A program made the translations under genes and the position numbers. Below, in pieces: positions 9,501 to 17,490 of a stretch of 64,000 nucleotides of DNA. Location of the stretch: the NCBI GenBank assembly GCA_003194525.1, contig NBIV01000216.1:1-64000 (forward strand), given 5' to 3'. Positions within the stretch are counted from its first letter, which is position 1; the number at the start of each line of letters is the position of its first letter. The notes beneath the pieces were generated by a model. The model did no database searches, was not told the origin of the DNA, and was given only the letters and a program-made list of their open reading frames with translations. The stretch comes from Gracilariopsis chorda. Taxonomy: Eukaryota; Rhodophyta; Florideophyceae; Gracilariales; Gracilariaceae.

Positions 9501-12341
9501 CACTGTAAACTCGCCATCATCCCAACCTCCCCATTCCTTTCCGGTGCTTTGTGGTTGGTAGCTCACTCTAAAGGAATCCATTATCTGATCCTTGGCTGTG
9601 TCACAGTGTTGAGCGGATTGAGTGACGTCTCTACCACTCAATTCAGGCTCTTGTCGTTCAAAGCGTTGACTCTCTTCCTCAATCCCGCTCCGCTCCCCAG
9701 ATACGCTTGTTTCTTCCTTTCCTTCAGCTGGCATGTCCGCTCTAGATTTCGCATTCACCGTATCTTGGACATTTAGACTGAACTGTTCACGAGACGACTG
9801 TTCCTGAAAAGCGCATTGCTCAAAACCTTCAGAGGTGCACTGAAATTGACCTGTCTCATGCCGTGCCACAGAAAATGCTTTATCGATATCTTCCCGGTTC
9901 TCCAGGGGAACTTCGTTCGAACGAGGTTCAATAAAGTCCGTTTCACATCTTGCATCTCTCGACAGAGCGCTAGGCTCAAGATATGCGTAATCCTCGTCCA
10001 CTGCTTCCTTCTTGAAAGATACAGTTTCATTGTGGACTTCCCGTACAGATTCAAACACCTGTGTTTGCATAGAAGGGGCAACGCGGAAAGGATGTGCATT
10101 CTGTGAGTCGCTTTCGACTTGCGCTTCATCTTTCGCATTCTGAGGTACCGCTAGATCGGAATGATGTAGCGGCACAGTCTCAGTCTCTTCTGCTTCTTCG
10201 ATAGAAAGAGATGCGCTTCCTTCTTCTGGAATCGCAAAGTCATCAGCATCACCCCATCCTCCCCAACTGTCATCCTCAATTTGTGGGACATCGTCAGGAA
10301 CACCAAAGTCGATTACTTGCTGGTTTGTACTGACTTCACCAGATAACTCAAGATTCGACGCTTCATGTTGCTCCTCTGCCGCTTCATCCGCAATCGTGTC
10401 TTGCTCAGCTGACAATTGGGGGCCGCCAGCACCCAGGTCGTCATCTTCTGCCTCCGGTTTTGCGCTTAGTACTTGTTCTTGGTGGATTTGATCCGCTAAC
10501 ACTGGTGTGTCCCGCTGTGCTGACACGTCCGTCTCGGAATTAGGTGGTACGTTAACAATGTCCTCATTTTCTTCAGAAGCAATTGCATTCTGGTCAATGG
10601 TAAAAGAATCTCCTCCGTCGTCATCCCAACCTTCCCACGCCTCACCTTCTTCTTGCTTCTCATTCTGTCCAAGAGCTTGCTCAAAGGTAGCAAGCACTTC
10701 ATCTCTCTCGCAAAAGCCTTGTTCATCGGTCTCAGCCTTGTCTCCTTCCTTCACAGCATTTCTGGAATCATTGCTAGTTCCCGTTTGCTGAGATTGGTGC
10801 TGTAATGATCCATCCCTAAACAACGTATACGAATGCTGCTGGTTATCTTCCGCCGGCATGTCATTAGCTGCATTAAAGTGCCCCATTGAATTCGAGTCTG
10901 GGCTAGGCTGCTTAGGGCTTTCAGCATCTTGAGGTACGTTGAAGGTGTGATCTTCCGGAACAGAAACTTGCCCATAAGTTTCCAGTGCATTGAAAGCATC
11001 ATTCTGGAAGTCGTTTCCGGGGCAAACTCCCGAAATCCTAATCTCCAGTGACTGGTGGTCTGTATCGCACTGCTCCGAAACGGTGTGTGCTGTTTCGAGC
11101 TGACTTCGCGTGGCTACAGTGGAATCAGTCTGGTCTTCACTCCACTTCAAGCTAGCTGGATCATTCGCGGGTATTTGTTCTCTTAAGTCGAGTTCAGAAC
11201 GCTGTTGTTCTTCTTCTACAAGACCTGACTGGGTCGGGCAAGGTTGATCTGGCGGCTTTGGGATTTCTGAAGCTTCTGGCAGCATGGAAAACGAAGACAC
11301 ATTCTGTTCTGCCGATGGTTGAGATTCATCGAAGCCACCCCAGGTGCCCCAGCCATCTTCATCTATACCCGCGTCATTGGCTTGCTCGTGTGTCGGAATT
11401 GGAGATTTTGGTCGCTGAGGACTGGTTGCACTAGGTGGCTCTTTGCTGAGGTCCGCATCATGGTCAGTCCGTTCAACTACTTTGGCCATAGTTTCGCCAA
11501 TTGATTGCACGGCTAAATCCGTTTCTCTAGCACGCTCCTTGTTCTCTAGTTGAACGGGTTCTCCGTGCATTTGCACAGGGGATGTAGCTCCCATCGCTGC
11601 TTCGGAGCCGTTTCCTTTTTCGTTCGCAGCAGCAGTCGCACGCCTATCGCCAGGATGCTCCTCCACACTCTCTGAAGACTGTATGCTAACTGGCGCCGTA
11701 GGGGTTTCATCGGACATGATATCATTCTTTTCTTCAGGGATCGTTATATCCCCAACGTCCCCCCATTCTCCCCATGTGCCCTCATCGGCTTCTGGATCAC
11801 TGTCGTCTAGAGAAGGATCGTCCCCCCAGCCGTCGGCTCCATCCCAACCTGTAAGAAAAGAAGGAACAACCGGTGTTGCAGAAGGTCTCGCTGGCTCAGG
11901 TTGTCTTGGTTCTTCTTGTAGCGAGAGAGAAGCTGGCTGTGCGGAGTCAGAAAACGTGGGCGTTCGTGGTGCAGAAGAATTCCTAGACGAAGTCGGGTTT
12001 GATGATGTGTTGAGATTCAAGCTTGATATTCGCGGAGTCCGACTAGGAGTAGAGTCATTTTTCACAGAGGTTGGTCTCGAACGCGCTCCAAGCCTAGACG
12101 ACAAAGGGGAAATGCGGCGACGCGGTGAAATGGTAAGAAGACTGTCCCAGTCCTCTTGCGCGGGAGCGGGGCGCGGTGTTGACGGAGCTGAGCTGTTAGG
12201 AGTGCTTTTAACTGACGGGGTGTCTGTATTCTGGAGACGCGACATTCCGGTGATGACGCCCCTCGTCGGCTGAGACTGGGTGGACATCAAGTCAGCAAAG
12301 CCCGCTCCTTGACGGTTGCGTGTGCGGCGCGCTCCTTTCAT
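3510..12341 (-). CDS. SEC16: Sec16, ER exit site scaffold (2,943 aa, single exon)
   Basis: Scaffold that organises COPII coat assembly at ER exit sites. The frame is open for 8.8 kb without introns. Residues 1-1900 are disordered and acidic, with seven Trp-Gly motifs (see separate entry) and Pro/Tyr-rich parts. About residue 1927 the segment WGFAGSMVAVFP matches the start of the Sec16 central conserved region. It is followed by an alpha-solenoid part (roughly 2000-2380) containing HPLSYPLK, ALWRTLALLCRTEG, EAVNFAKKSGMWSLALILSG and PFRLLLAQEIASVGHPDIALAHCDSI, as in the domain that binds Sec13 and Sec31 partners. Near residue 2670 the C-terminal block GEENKFVFDKKRGRWVIEGEE matches the conserved Sec16 C-terminal peptide. 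The start is the first ATG after an upstream stop-free stretch; it gives MKGARRTRNRQGAGFADL. It is longer than yeast or human Sec16. Confidence 0.9.
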   Translation of the reverse strand: MKGARRTRNRQGAGFADLMSTQSQPTRGVITGMSRLQNTDTPSVKSTPNSSAPSTPRPAPAQEDWDSLLTISPRRRISPLSSRLGARSRPTSVKNDSTPSRTPRISSLNLNTSSNPTSSRNSSAPRTPTFSDSAQPASLSLQEEPRQPEPARPSATPVVPSFLTGWDGADGWGDDPSLDDSDPEADEGTWGEWGDVGDITIPEEKNDIMSDETPTAPVSIQSSESVEEHPGDRRATAAANEKGNGSEAAMGATSPVQMHGEPVQLENKERARETDLAVQSIGETMAKVVERTDHDADLSKEPPSATSPQRPKSPIPTHEQANDAGIDEDGWGTWGGFDESQPSAEQNVSSFSMLPEASEIPKPPDQPCPTQSGLVEEEQQRSELDLREQIPANDPASLKWSEDQTDSTVATRSQLETAHTVSEQCDTDHQSLEIRISGVCPGNDFQNDAFNALETYGQVSVPEDHTFNVPQDAESPKQPSPDSNSMGHFNAANDMPAEDNQQHSYTLFRDGSLQHQSQQTGTSNDSRNAVKEGDKAETDEQGFCERDEVLATFEQALGQNEKQEEGEAWEGWDDDGGDSFTIDQNAIASEENEDIVNVPPNSETDVSAQRDTPVLADQIHQEQVLSAKPEAEDDDLGAGGPQLSAEQDTIADEAAEEQHEASNLELSGEVSTNQQVIDFGVPDDVPQIEDDSWGGWGDADDFAIPEEGSASLSIEEAEETETVPLHHSDLAVPQNAKDEAQVESDSQNAHPFRVAPSMQTQVFESVREVHNETVSFKKEAVDEDYAYLEPSALSRDARCETDFIEPRSNEVPLENREDIDKAFSVARHETGQFQCTSEGFEQCAFQEQSSREQFSLNVQDTVNAKSRADMPAEGKEETSVSGERSGIEEESQRFERQEPELSGRDVTQSAQHCDTAKDQIMDSFRVSYQPQSTGKEWGGWDDGEFTVVPDAESAQPHAHMVRKDENREASDLGATVYPSIDSASSIPRREDRSTQLRHNELGNETREELSTEVLTKLGERNEQDVQQEHDKVSVQEGDVFSLAVPPKDAVMHSFVQTNAASPGFGSWGGWEDSSEIAHLSQPNPSKTMKDVLQPVSREPVHPVVPKDPHTAGSPHRTPFENMDVRSRDFVPRKTTTAPQTENMNQDLTMVAETFVTPEVKREDEDTHISTQAAYASSYWTQKLNDGNASEIKDSTSAPVAPSIPVSQSTEPVRDAEEDRSKGRFAFKQESDFPGYDPFAPTGDVVQTEQPFLDGFDLEISQTEDPRPDALWFQTEAKNNMKKPRSERMDTNAGEPFDDYSFNEPEESKPRMDDGLPGTFTHTAHLDRASEPTPVAINGKAIQNESYKPLTPAGMESLNPVEYASDKKSTESETPSYLPSLDHANVEGEDVREIGIAHSKSGGEGPHDSSLCPDPSVGSRIEKEPVPTDGGSKDLSNRATSSAEVVFSSHGGEIQDATSVVNNQGHPNMLENEFMIHAPHQERLLSTNPNISNAQPEFHTGIGPRQEPLQTQASLGIESSSFDNKVLESAGGDNRETHLDSFLAPTTEPGDEKKPYAPNRVISSTETSTWGERKESPTPQYPFTDRPLDSHNDNDHDHNPQSSQASIPRAHEPAGAYDIDLRAYAPKQTYITANTAHSHPSPEASGPEDHSISDSATGSIENPSPVPYPYAFAKNQDGDMPAKESYPYQAYQSSTYNHQGSIPAQEGYSYSQAIEGTHVTDSETLTNSVNPYAPNPVSAQGHMTEVFENAPMDPCFGSNGPVSVPQSSLPQAAFDSYNPSGFSPFEAPPHTNAETVSNVQSVRAGTAEEGSKKTTDKSVSATQNVNIPEVHPEHSRLEPDDTMPNLAASPSHPSISATETYPQYTSELPGYAYGEYYTDAPEAAAGTPADTQHDSTYLDATFFSYPFSIMDTSPSGDMIHPGPRPIVTWGFAGSMVAVFPRQQHQTELISSSDAQSSGHTVQLYDMSPLGRDGADDDWIAASEAVHPLSYPLKTSDLEPYAKMCDKLSQLSAGLEGPAAEGRAALWRTLALLCRTEGEDWRKEAGHAVCGPTSVPLFGRNDLQSAPLKGQAKDLLPSHTGQSADETRGVATEVERLLTEGKGVEAVNFAKKSGMWSLALILSGMVDTKLYTSILCDYAKNILQEGSALQTLCFSLAENDAEITRRITSPAGLDEWRKNVGILLTSGASVTTSKARETRFLHLIEQVGDALLTQHADMVGAHVCYLLSGRLGRLDPKGICLLGANPSTPPGRPRSLGSPGSILQSVVYEAAMNARSGAAFPHLLPFRLLLAQEIASVGHPDIALAHCDSISKQVRVIFESRNSAIAAQFTAPFLSSLESFDQRLRAHLGLREEVGNLTKLTALGKSLSSVFSRASKERHSIPSTSADRSQDHLPSTASFATTTAMPYEERNTGVSVSMPFNHPPHLSVDSQWGAGYNSLQPAGFINQNSNTNTQATKIEKSGKEKWDQFVSKTVGLIAPADYDLSPPPPSRVPPSMAQHPAPIGLDGGSGLMTNMQGLAPNHMRSSSVGAIPSAFFNSTPALTVPKNGGMPHSGSQESGSEKSVPLAVVGKSGHAVLNGVPLQKATREENNDAIVHRRSASDMTLQSQTSEKKPPLHPKKPARASNVTDTSATTDKPTQKKGWRERLKEKLTATFGGPPRAHMGEENKFVFDKKRGRWVIEGEEPTEEEDVPPPPPDEDDMFGGEGNRVQASLSYDPLPSTEQSAHNVPTLLRSQSAQDALGSNGFNYPYTEHTQAPASLKPPFSGPGSLDNSFGGDDGSAASVASAASAPVPYSAGSSSKISSSGTNNHDSNKYRRVGRPGRRAYVDTFNKSKPSMSTPALPTPARPAVPAYGGITAATGGGYNIFTPTPIPSTSTGDSNMAQGASSTTSVVETSDQLTTSLSDTSSSHNGLASNQPTGHVQSLKPPAHPSGRFSTGRQPRMMA
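9121..11860 (-). other. Seven acidic W-G-x-W motifs in the Sec16 N-terminal region
   Basis: Translation of the Sec16 N-terminal half shows GWDGADGWGDD (near 11850), GTWGEWGD (11775), DGWGTWGGFD (11350), EAWEGWDDD (10632), DSWGGWGD (10262), KEWGGWDDG (9527) and GSWGGWED (9136). Each sits in acidic disordered sequence, often followed by FTI, ITIPEE or FAIPEE. Spacing is irregular (about 25 to 245 residues), so these look like short linear docking motifs rather than a tandem DNA repeat. Confidence 0.8.
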
Positions 12342-13048
12342 GGGATAATAGTTAGCAATAAGTTGATGTGAGCGGGGTGAAAAGGTGGATAAGTAGTCTG
12401 TACAAGAGGGAGAAGGCAATAGGATAAGAGCTGGGCTGCTACAAGCAAGCTACGCAAAGGTGCGACGAAGGATCTTATGCAGCTAGTTTGAGTACGCCAT
12501 ACCGTATGGCGTCTGCATGCTTGTCTGTGCGGTGTTCCTGGCAGAGCAGCGGTGTAAAGCCACAAGGTCTTCTCCGGTTACGCTGGCGCCGCGTCGCCCT
12601 ATTAGAGCAACATGCGGAATAAGGCGATGCGGTGATTGGTGTTTTTTTTATGAGCAACGGCGCTTCGCCGCGCTGTTAAAAGGAACTGCGCCAGAAAAAT
12701 ATGACGCAAAAGCCGCCCAATCAACTTTTGGCAAATGACTGCCATGGCAGACCAGCCACGTCGTCTGCTACCCACTGCACACTCCTCAAACTCAAACGCA
12801 TCATAATTGGCTCCTCATCTCGCTCTATCTCGAGCGCACCGTCAGAACGCATTCGTTCGCTTCATCAGTGAGATGTCACGTCTTCCAAAGTCCTAGAGGT
12901 ATCGCTCAGCCGGAAGGTTTGCCAAAAGCGAAATGAAAGGGTGTAGAGCATTACTTATAAACTAGTTCCGTTACGCTCCAGTAACTATCAGCCGCTATCG
13001 TGAACAGCATACTTTCCAAAGAGGCACTTTCCCCGTCTTCCGATCAGC
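12342..13048. promoter_or_regulatory. Divergent promoter region Sec16 / ERCC1
   Basis: 707 bp between two divergent start codons. An inverted CCAAT box (ATTGG) lies at 12635-12639 and a forward CCAAT at 12717-12721, about 80 bp apart in the middle of the region. No coding frame is convincing. Confidence 0.5.
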
Positions 13049-13852
13049 ATGTCCACCGCCTCCGGAAAACACACCATTGCAACCAGTGACGATGAACAGC
13101 ATGAAGAGCCTAAGGGGCTCGCTAGAACCAATCCTCAGAAGCGACTGAAGCCGTCTTCCTCAGATCCAGTCGCTGTCGCACTAGCTCACGCGCGTTCAAA
13201 GGTTGCCTTGCTCGTACACCCCAATCAGCTGCGTAATCCTATGCTCCGACACATTCGCCACGTACGAAAACAACCTCATAACGGAATAACTGCTGATTTC
13301 GTGTGCGGGCCTACCACTTGCGCTCTATATCTTTCCTTGCAGTTTCACAGACTGCACCCAGACTACATATACAAGCGCGTTCGAGCTTTGGGCACGAGTT
13401 TTAAGCTGCGCATCCTTCTTGTGCTTGTCGACGTGGCCGACCATCGTGCCTCTCTTCATGAACTCACCAAGATGTGTCTTATTAACAGTATGACCATTAT
13501 CTGTACAGGATCCGAACGAGAAGCGGCTCGCTACCTAGAAACATTTCAGAGCTATGACGGGAAGGGTGCAGACAGCATTCAAGAGCGTGTTGCCAATGAT
13601 TACGCTTCGAAGCTTAACGCTGCTTTAAGTTCCGTCAGAGGCATTAATCGAACCGATGTCAACACTCTCGCATTTACGTTCGGTAGTTTTCGCGGAACTG
13701 CCGAAGCATCCAGGGAGGAGTTGCGACAGTGTCCTGGCATCGGTGAACGTAAGGTTTCCAGATTGTTTCAGGCTCTGCATCAACCATTTCAAGGGGACTG
13801 GAAAGAAATGGATGAAGACCAGCAAGAAGACTTTGAAGGAGAAGTCCCCTGA
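13049..13852 (+). CDS. ERCC1: ERCC1/Rad10/Swi10 DNA repair endonuclease subunit
   Basis: Non-catalytic partner of the XPF/Rad1 nuclease that incises 5' of lesions in nucleotide excision repair and crosslink repair; nuclear. The 267-residue protein has a disordered, basic N-terminus. The central nuclease-like domain (about 48-170) contains LLVHPNQLRNPMLRHIR, a block matching human ERCC1 residue for residue in many places, then PDYIYKRVRALGTSFKLRILLVLVDV and AARYLETFQSYDGK. Residues about 195-262 form the tandem helix-hairpin-helix domain (VNTLAFTFGSFRGTAEASRE, CPGIGERKVSRLFQALHQPF). Single exon, ATG at 13049. It is convergent with the HDAC gene. Confidence 0.95.
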   Translation: MSTASGKHTIATSDDEQHEEPKGLARTNPQKRLKPSSSDPVAVALAHARSKVALLVHPNQLRNPMLRHIRHVRKQPHNGITADFVCGPTTCALYLSLQFHRLHPDYIYKRVRALGTSFKLRILLVLVDVADHRASLHELTKMCLINSMTIICTGSEREAARYLETFQSYDGKGADSIQERVANDYASKLNAALSSVRGINRTDVNTLAFTFGSFRGTAEASREELRQCPGIGERKVSRLFQALHQPFQGDWKEMDEDQQEDFEGEVP

Positions 13853-14489
13853 ACATGATCGAAATGGTGTTGAACAAGGAAACGTTCATAACTACGAAGA
13901 AGTCAAACTGCTTTCCGCTTCTAGCTTCGCTTTGCGAAATGCTTGGCTGTGGTTATTGCGTGCTTTAGATCTTTTGTATCTTAACCCCATACTACCTGCG
14001 AGTATGTGGACTTCTTCATGCACCCTGAAGCAGGGAGTAATCGTCACCAACTCCAGTTAGCCACCCATCACATGCACGTTTTACTGAAGCGAGTCATTTC
14101 TCATGTGACAAGTTCTTGGAAAACTTCATCAAAAGTGCAGAGTACCTTACAGAGAGTGACCTCTCTGATTTGTGTGTATAACTGGTTTACGGGTTGCCCC
14201 TGTTTCCAAACCTAGAGGAGAGCTATCTACCTGAGATATACATCTCTTCCAAGGATAACCAGTGATTCAGTGGTCACCGTGTAAACATCACATTGCCAGG
14301 CACTCCACTTTGCACGGCATCCTTCGATCTTTTGAAGCGGGCGGTATACACTCTTATCACCCCACCCCAGCTCCGTGTGCACGAGGATGTTCAAGAATCT
14401 AAAACAAGTCTCTTGTCTATAAGACCGCAAGGTCTATGCCATTGTGTTTTGTTCTTGCCTTTAACATTTGGTCGTCAGCTCCCACGTCT
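13853..14489. other. 3' intergenic region, ERCC1 / HDAC (convergent)
   Basis: 637 bp between two convergent stop codons. Nothing beyond presumed 3' untranslated sequence is visible. Confidence 0.4.
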
Positions 14490-15965
14490 TTAGCTAGCAT
14501 CCATTCCGTGGTCTTCGTCATCATCGTAGAACTCGCCATCAGCTTGCCTGTGATCAACGTGTGTGCTTACGTCTGGGTCCTGTTCGTCTTCATCATCTGA
14601 AAAGAAAAGCACGGATGGAATTTCTTGCATCTGCACTGACGGTGCAGCACAAAGGCATCGCAGATTTTCAATGACCTTCTCCTTCACACTATCTATGTAG
14701 CGCGGAGTGTTCATATTCTTGACGGAATTATCTTTCTCGAAATGAAGCTTATGATCGGGTGCAAAGTACTCCCAGTAGTCGTTGAAAGGAATTGTATCAT
14801 CCAGAGCAGTATCAAGAAGCACGCCTGTCTCATATGCCCAACATCGAGCCACATTGCAGATGTTGTAACCGCCGCCTCCTAGAACCAATGTTGGGATTCC
14901 GAATTCTTTGACGAACTGCAGACAGTTTGCGTGTCCTTTGATTGTCATGTTAAAAGAGCCCAAAGTGTCATTTGCCAAAGAGTCGGCTCCACACTGAAGA
15001 ACAACAGCGGAAGGACGAAACATTTCCATGACCTTCTGGACAATGGGTTTGAAGAGGCTTTCATAGCTTTCGTCGTCCATTCCGTCTTTGAGTGGCACGT
15101 TCACAGCGTAGTACTCTCCTTTTCCAAAGCCATGATCCCAAATAGAACCTGTTCCTGGAAAGAAATTGTCTCCGTACTTATGAAAGGAAACAGTCATGAC
15201 CCGATCAGTAACATAGAATGCCTCTTCCACCCCGTCACCGTGATGAAGATCAATATCTATGTACAGCACTCGGGGAAAGAACTTGAGGAGCTCCAGAATT
15301 CCCAGTACAATGTCGTTCGTGTAGCAGAAGCCAGAGGCCTGAGCCTTCTTGGCGTGATGCAGTCCACCCGGCCAGTTTATCACTACGTCCGAAGACCCGG
15401 ATAGAAGTTTCCGAGCTCCATCAATACTTCCTCCGCTGTACAACTGGCAAAATTCGAAAAGTCCGTCGAATAAAGGACAGTCAGCGTTCTTTCCCACATG
15501 GTACTGATCAAGTTCTTTTCTGAAGAGGGTTCGATTGTCCGGGGTCACGCGTGAAAGAAATTCGATGTATTCTGGTGAATGAAACTGTATCAGCTCCTCT
15601 GGGGTTGCAAGCCTTGGCCTGTATACTTCCTGTTACATTCATTTCATCAATATTCAGAGTATGTTAGAATCGATTATTCGACATCTTCTGGCTTCCATGA
15701 GGATAGGGAATAATAACGAACCATCTTGCGGTATATGCCTGGTGTGCTTGGAGGAAATGAAATCATTTTGAAGGTGTGTTAGTTGTTGCATCATTTTTGA
15801 GTTAGAACCGCCGAAGGATGACACTCGAAGTAAGTAGATAAAGATACCGTATGCCAAAACAAGATTATGCGTCATACTAAGCCGGTGGGGTTGCATAACA
15901 TGGTCTTGACCAAAGTAGAAACCGCCAATATCATTGTCCATGAAGTATGCAACTCTCTTTTTCAT
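14490..15965 (-). CDS. Class I histone deacetylase (RPD3/HDAC1-3 type), 3 exons
   Basis: Zinc-dependent lysine deacetylase, expected in the nucleus. Exons on the minus strand are 15965-15848, 15738-15722 (17 nt) and 15629-14490, joining in frame to 424 residues. The chemistry is intact: GGLHHAKK (two active-site His), [16 protein letters not shown] and GADSL (zinc ligands), and GGGGYN (catalytic Tyr). The start [19 protein letters not shown] lines up with HDAC3 residue by residue, and the acidic tail (EFYDDDEDH) also resembles HDAC3. Odd: aligned to HDAC3, the inositol-phosphate contacts are all changed: His17 to Tyr, Gly21 to Asp, Lys25 to Gln, Arg265 to Thr, Arg301 to Cys. An extra upstream coding exon cannot be excluded, but the ATG at 15965 gives the family's usual N-terminus. 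Confidence 0.92.
15722..15738 (-). other. 17-nt microexon of the HDAC gene
   Basis: The minus strand reads ACACCAG, then GCATATACCGCAAGATG, then GTTCGT. Joined to exon 1 (ending GCATACG at 15848, donor GTATCT) and exon 3 (starting GAAGTATACAGG at 15629), it codes AYGIYRKMEVYRPR, which is what class I HDACs have at this place. Reading through either intron gives residues that do not fit. Flanking introns are 15739-15847 and 15630-15721. Confidence 0.88.
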
Positions 15966-16379
15966 CTTTGAAAGGTAACGGACAACAAATATGGTCCTGC
16001 TGGTACGGATAACAAGCAAAGAAAACGTTTAGAATGTTGGACGTAGTATTTATCCTGAACAAGTTGAGGGGGAGCTTTTATATACTATGATTCACATTCT
16101 TTGCAAGTCCGTACTCAAAATTTACAGTAATCTTCACAAAAAAAAGTGCGCAGTGAGCAAAGAGAGACTAGCCACGGTCGTGATTTGTAGATGGCTTGCG
16201 ATGCTTTAAGAATGGCAGATATGGCATGACCTGACGAACTTAGTTCTACTCGGAAAGCACAAATTGGGTGTTCGACTTCGTATAAGGCCATGGCTCTGCT
16301 CGAGTCCCGACCATACAGATATTAATCTTTCAAACAGAGATTCATGGTGAAACCAAGGCTAAGGGTTACCAATCTGGAA

Positions 16380-16420
16380 CAGTGGTTTTGGACCACTGTG
16401 CAAGATCGGCGCCTTGCACA
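16380..16420. repeat. Two overlapping inverted repeats (alternative hairpins)
   Basis: CAGTGGT (16380-16386) pairs perfectly with ACCACTG (16392-16398) over a 5-nt loop. TGTGCAAG (16397-16404) pairs perfectly with CTTGCACA (16413-16420) over an 8-nt loop. The two share 16397-16398, so the full stems exclude each other. No neighbouring gene explains them. Confidence 0.6.
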
Positions 16421-17320
16421 GCCAGCCGTGAAACTACTTGGGTCCACAAATAAGGCTGCTGCCACTTCTCACTCACTTGTCAGCCTTATTTTGCCCCCGT
16501 TCATGAGACAAATACCAGCGTGCGATAACCCTCGGTTCTGTCTGGCTACTTCCTCTTTGCTGAGGGTTCAATATGCCTGATTACGGCATACTGATAGTGG
16601 TTTCTTACGAGAAAGACCTCTGTCTCCCAACAAAGGCTAACGATTTCTGTGGCCACTGGCGGCCTATCTCCGCCAAAGTCTTACCTCTTCTTTCTGCTGG
16701 GGCAGGAAGCTCGCATCTCCTAGATTCCGTCCGCTTGGCACAGCGAAGCACATAGTGCTCAGCACTGTTGGCAGCGTATGTATTGCAGTCGCATTGTGAC
16801 GGTTATCCTTCTATGTAGGTAGCAACAGGATGAAGCTTCGTGCTATTTCTGCTAACCTTTTCTTGTACCAAGTTTAAAAATTTGATCGCATTCGTGGCGT
16901 GATCTTGGCCGCGAACTCTTTTTGCTTCCTAAGACTTGATGTGAGTGGCACGTACAAGGTAAACAAACGTCTCTCTCTCCCTCTCCCCACGACACCGTAT
17001 TTAATTATCAGCAACTTCCAGGTTAAGGTTCTCCGCTAGAGAAGTGATACATGCCGGAGCGCCTTGTCGTGCTGTGCCCCTCTGCCGGCGGTATCTAGAG
17101 GATGAATGAAGAAATTAATTGGAGGAAGTAGGCGATAAGCGTCGGTAGCGAAACGCCCTGCGGTCGAAAACACCTAAGAAATCTAAAACTTCCTTCTTGA
17201 AGCTCAGTTAGTGTAGTACAGCTACTGATTAGTAGTTAGGGGCTGCGGTATAGGAGAGTTATACGTTGTTGGGTGTTTAGCAAACCCATACGTACTAGGA
17301 ATCCACGTACGCGTTTTCAA

Positions 17321-17340
17321 AGAGAGAGAGAGAGAGAGAA
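17321..17340. repeat. (AG)n microsatellite
   Basis: Uninterrupted AG dinucleotide run of about 19 bases, in presumed 3' flank of the TLDc gene. Confidence 0.9.
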
Positions 17341-17490
17341 GTGATCGCGAATTCATCGCGTCCCGCGCGAATCGATCCGCTGTGGAGCCGGATACACTGC
17401 ATAGAGACGAGTTGTACTGGGTTATAGTTGAGAGAAGATATGCCATACCTTACTGAATACGCAACACGCAGAAACTGACTCCTTGGACTG

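Larger units (their letters stand above)
15966..17490. other. Intergenic region HDAC / TLDc gene
   Basis: 1.5 kb between the start of the HDAC gene and the 3' end of the TLDc gene. Contains two overlapping inverted repeats (16380-16420), the decamer AAGGGTTACC at 16361 and an AG microsatellite at 17321. Only short frames without recognisable products. No tRNA-like fold was found. Confidence 0.4.

Noticed and set aside
16301-16400. H/ACA snoRNA-like two-hairpin unit
   Set aside because: The stems overlap and are too short, and no hinge or ACA tail at the right spacing is visible.
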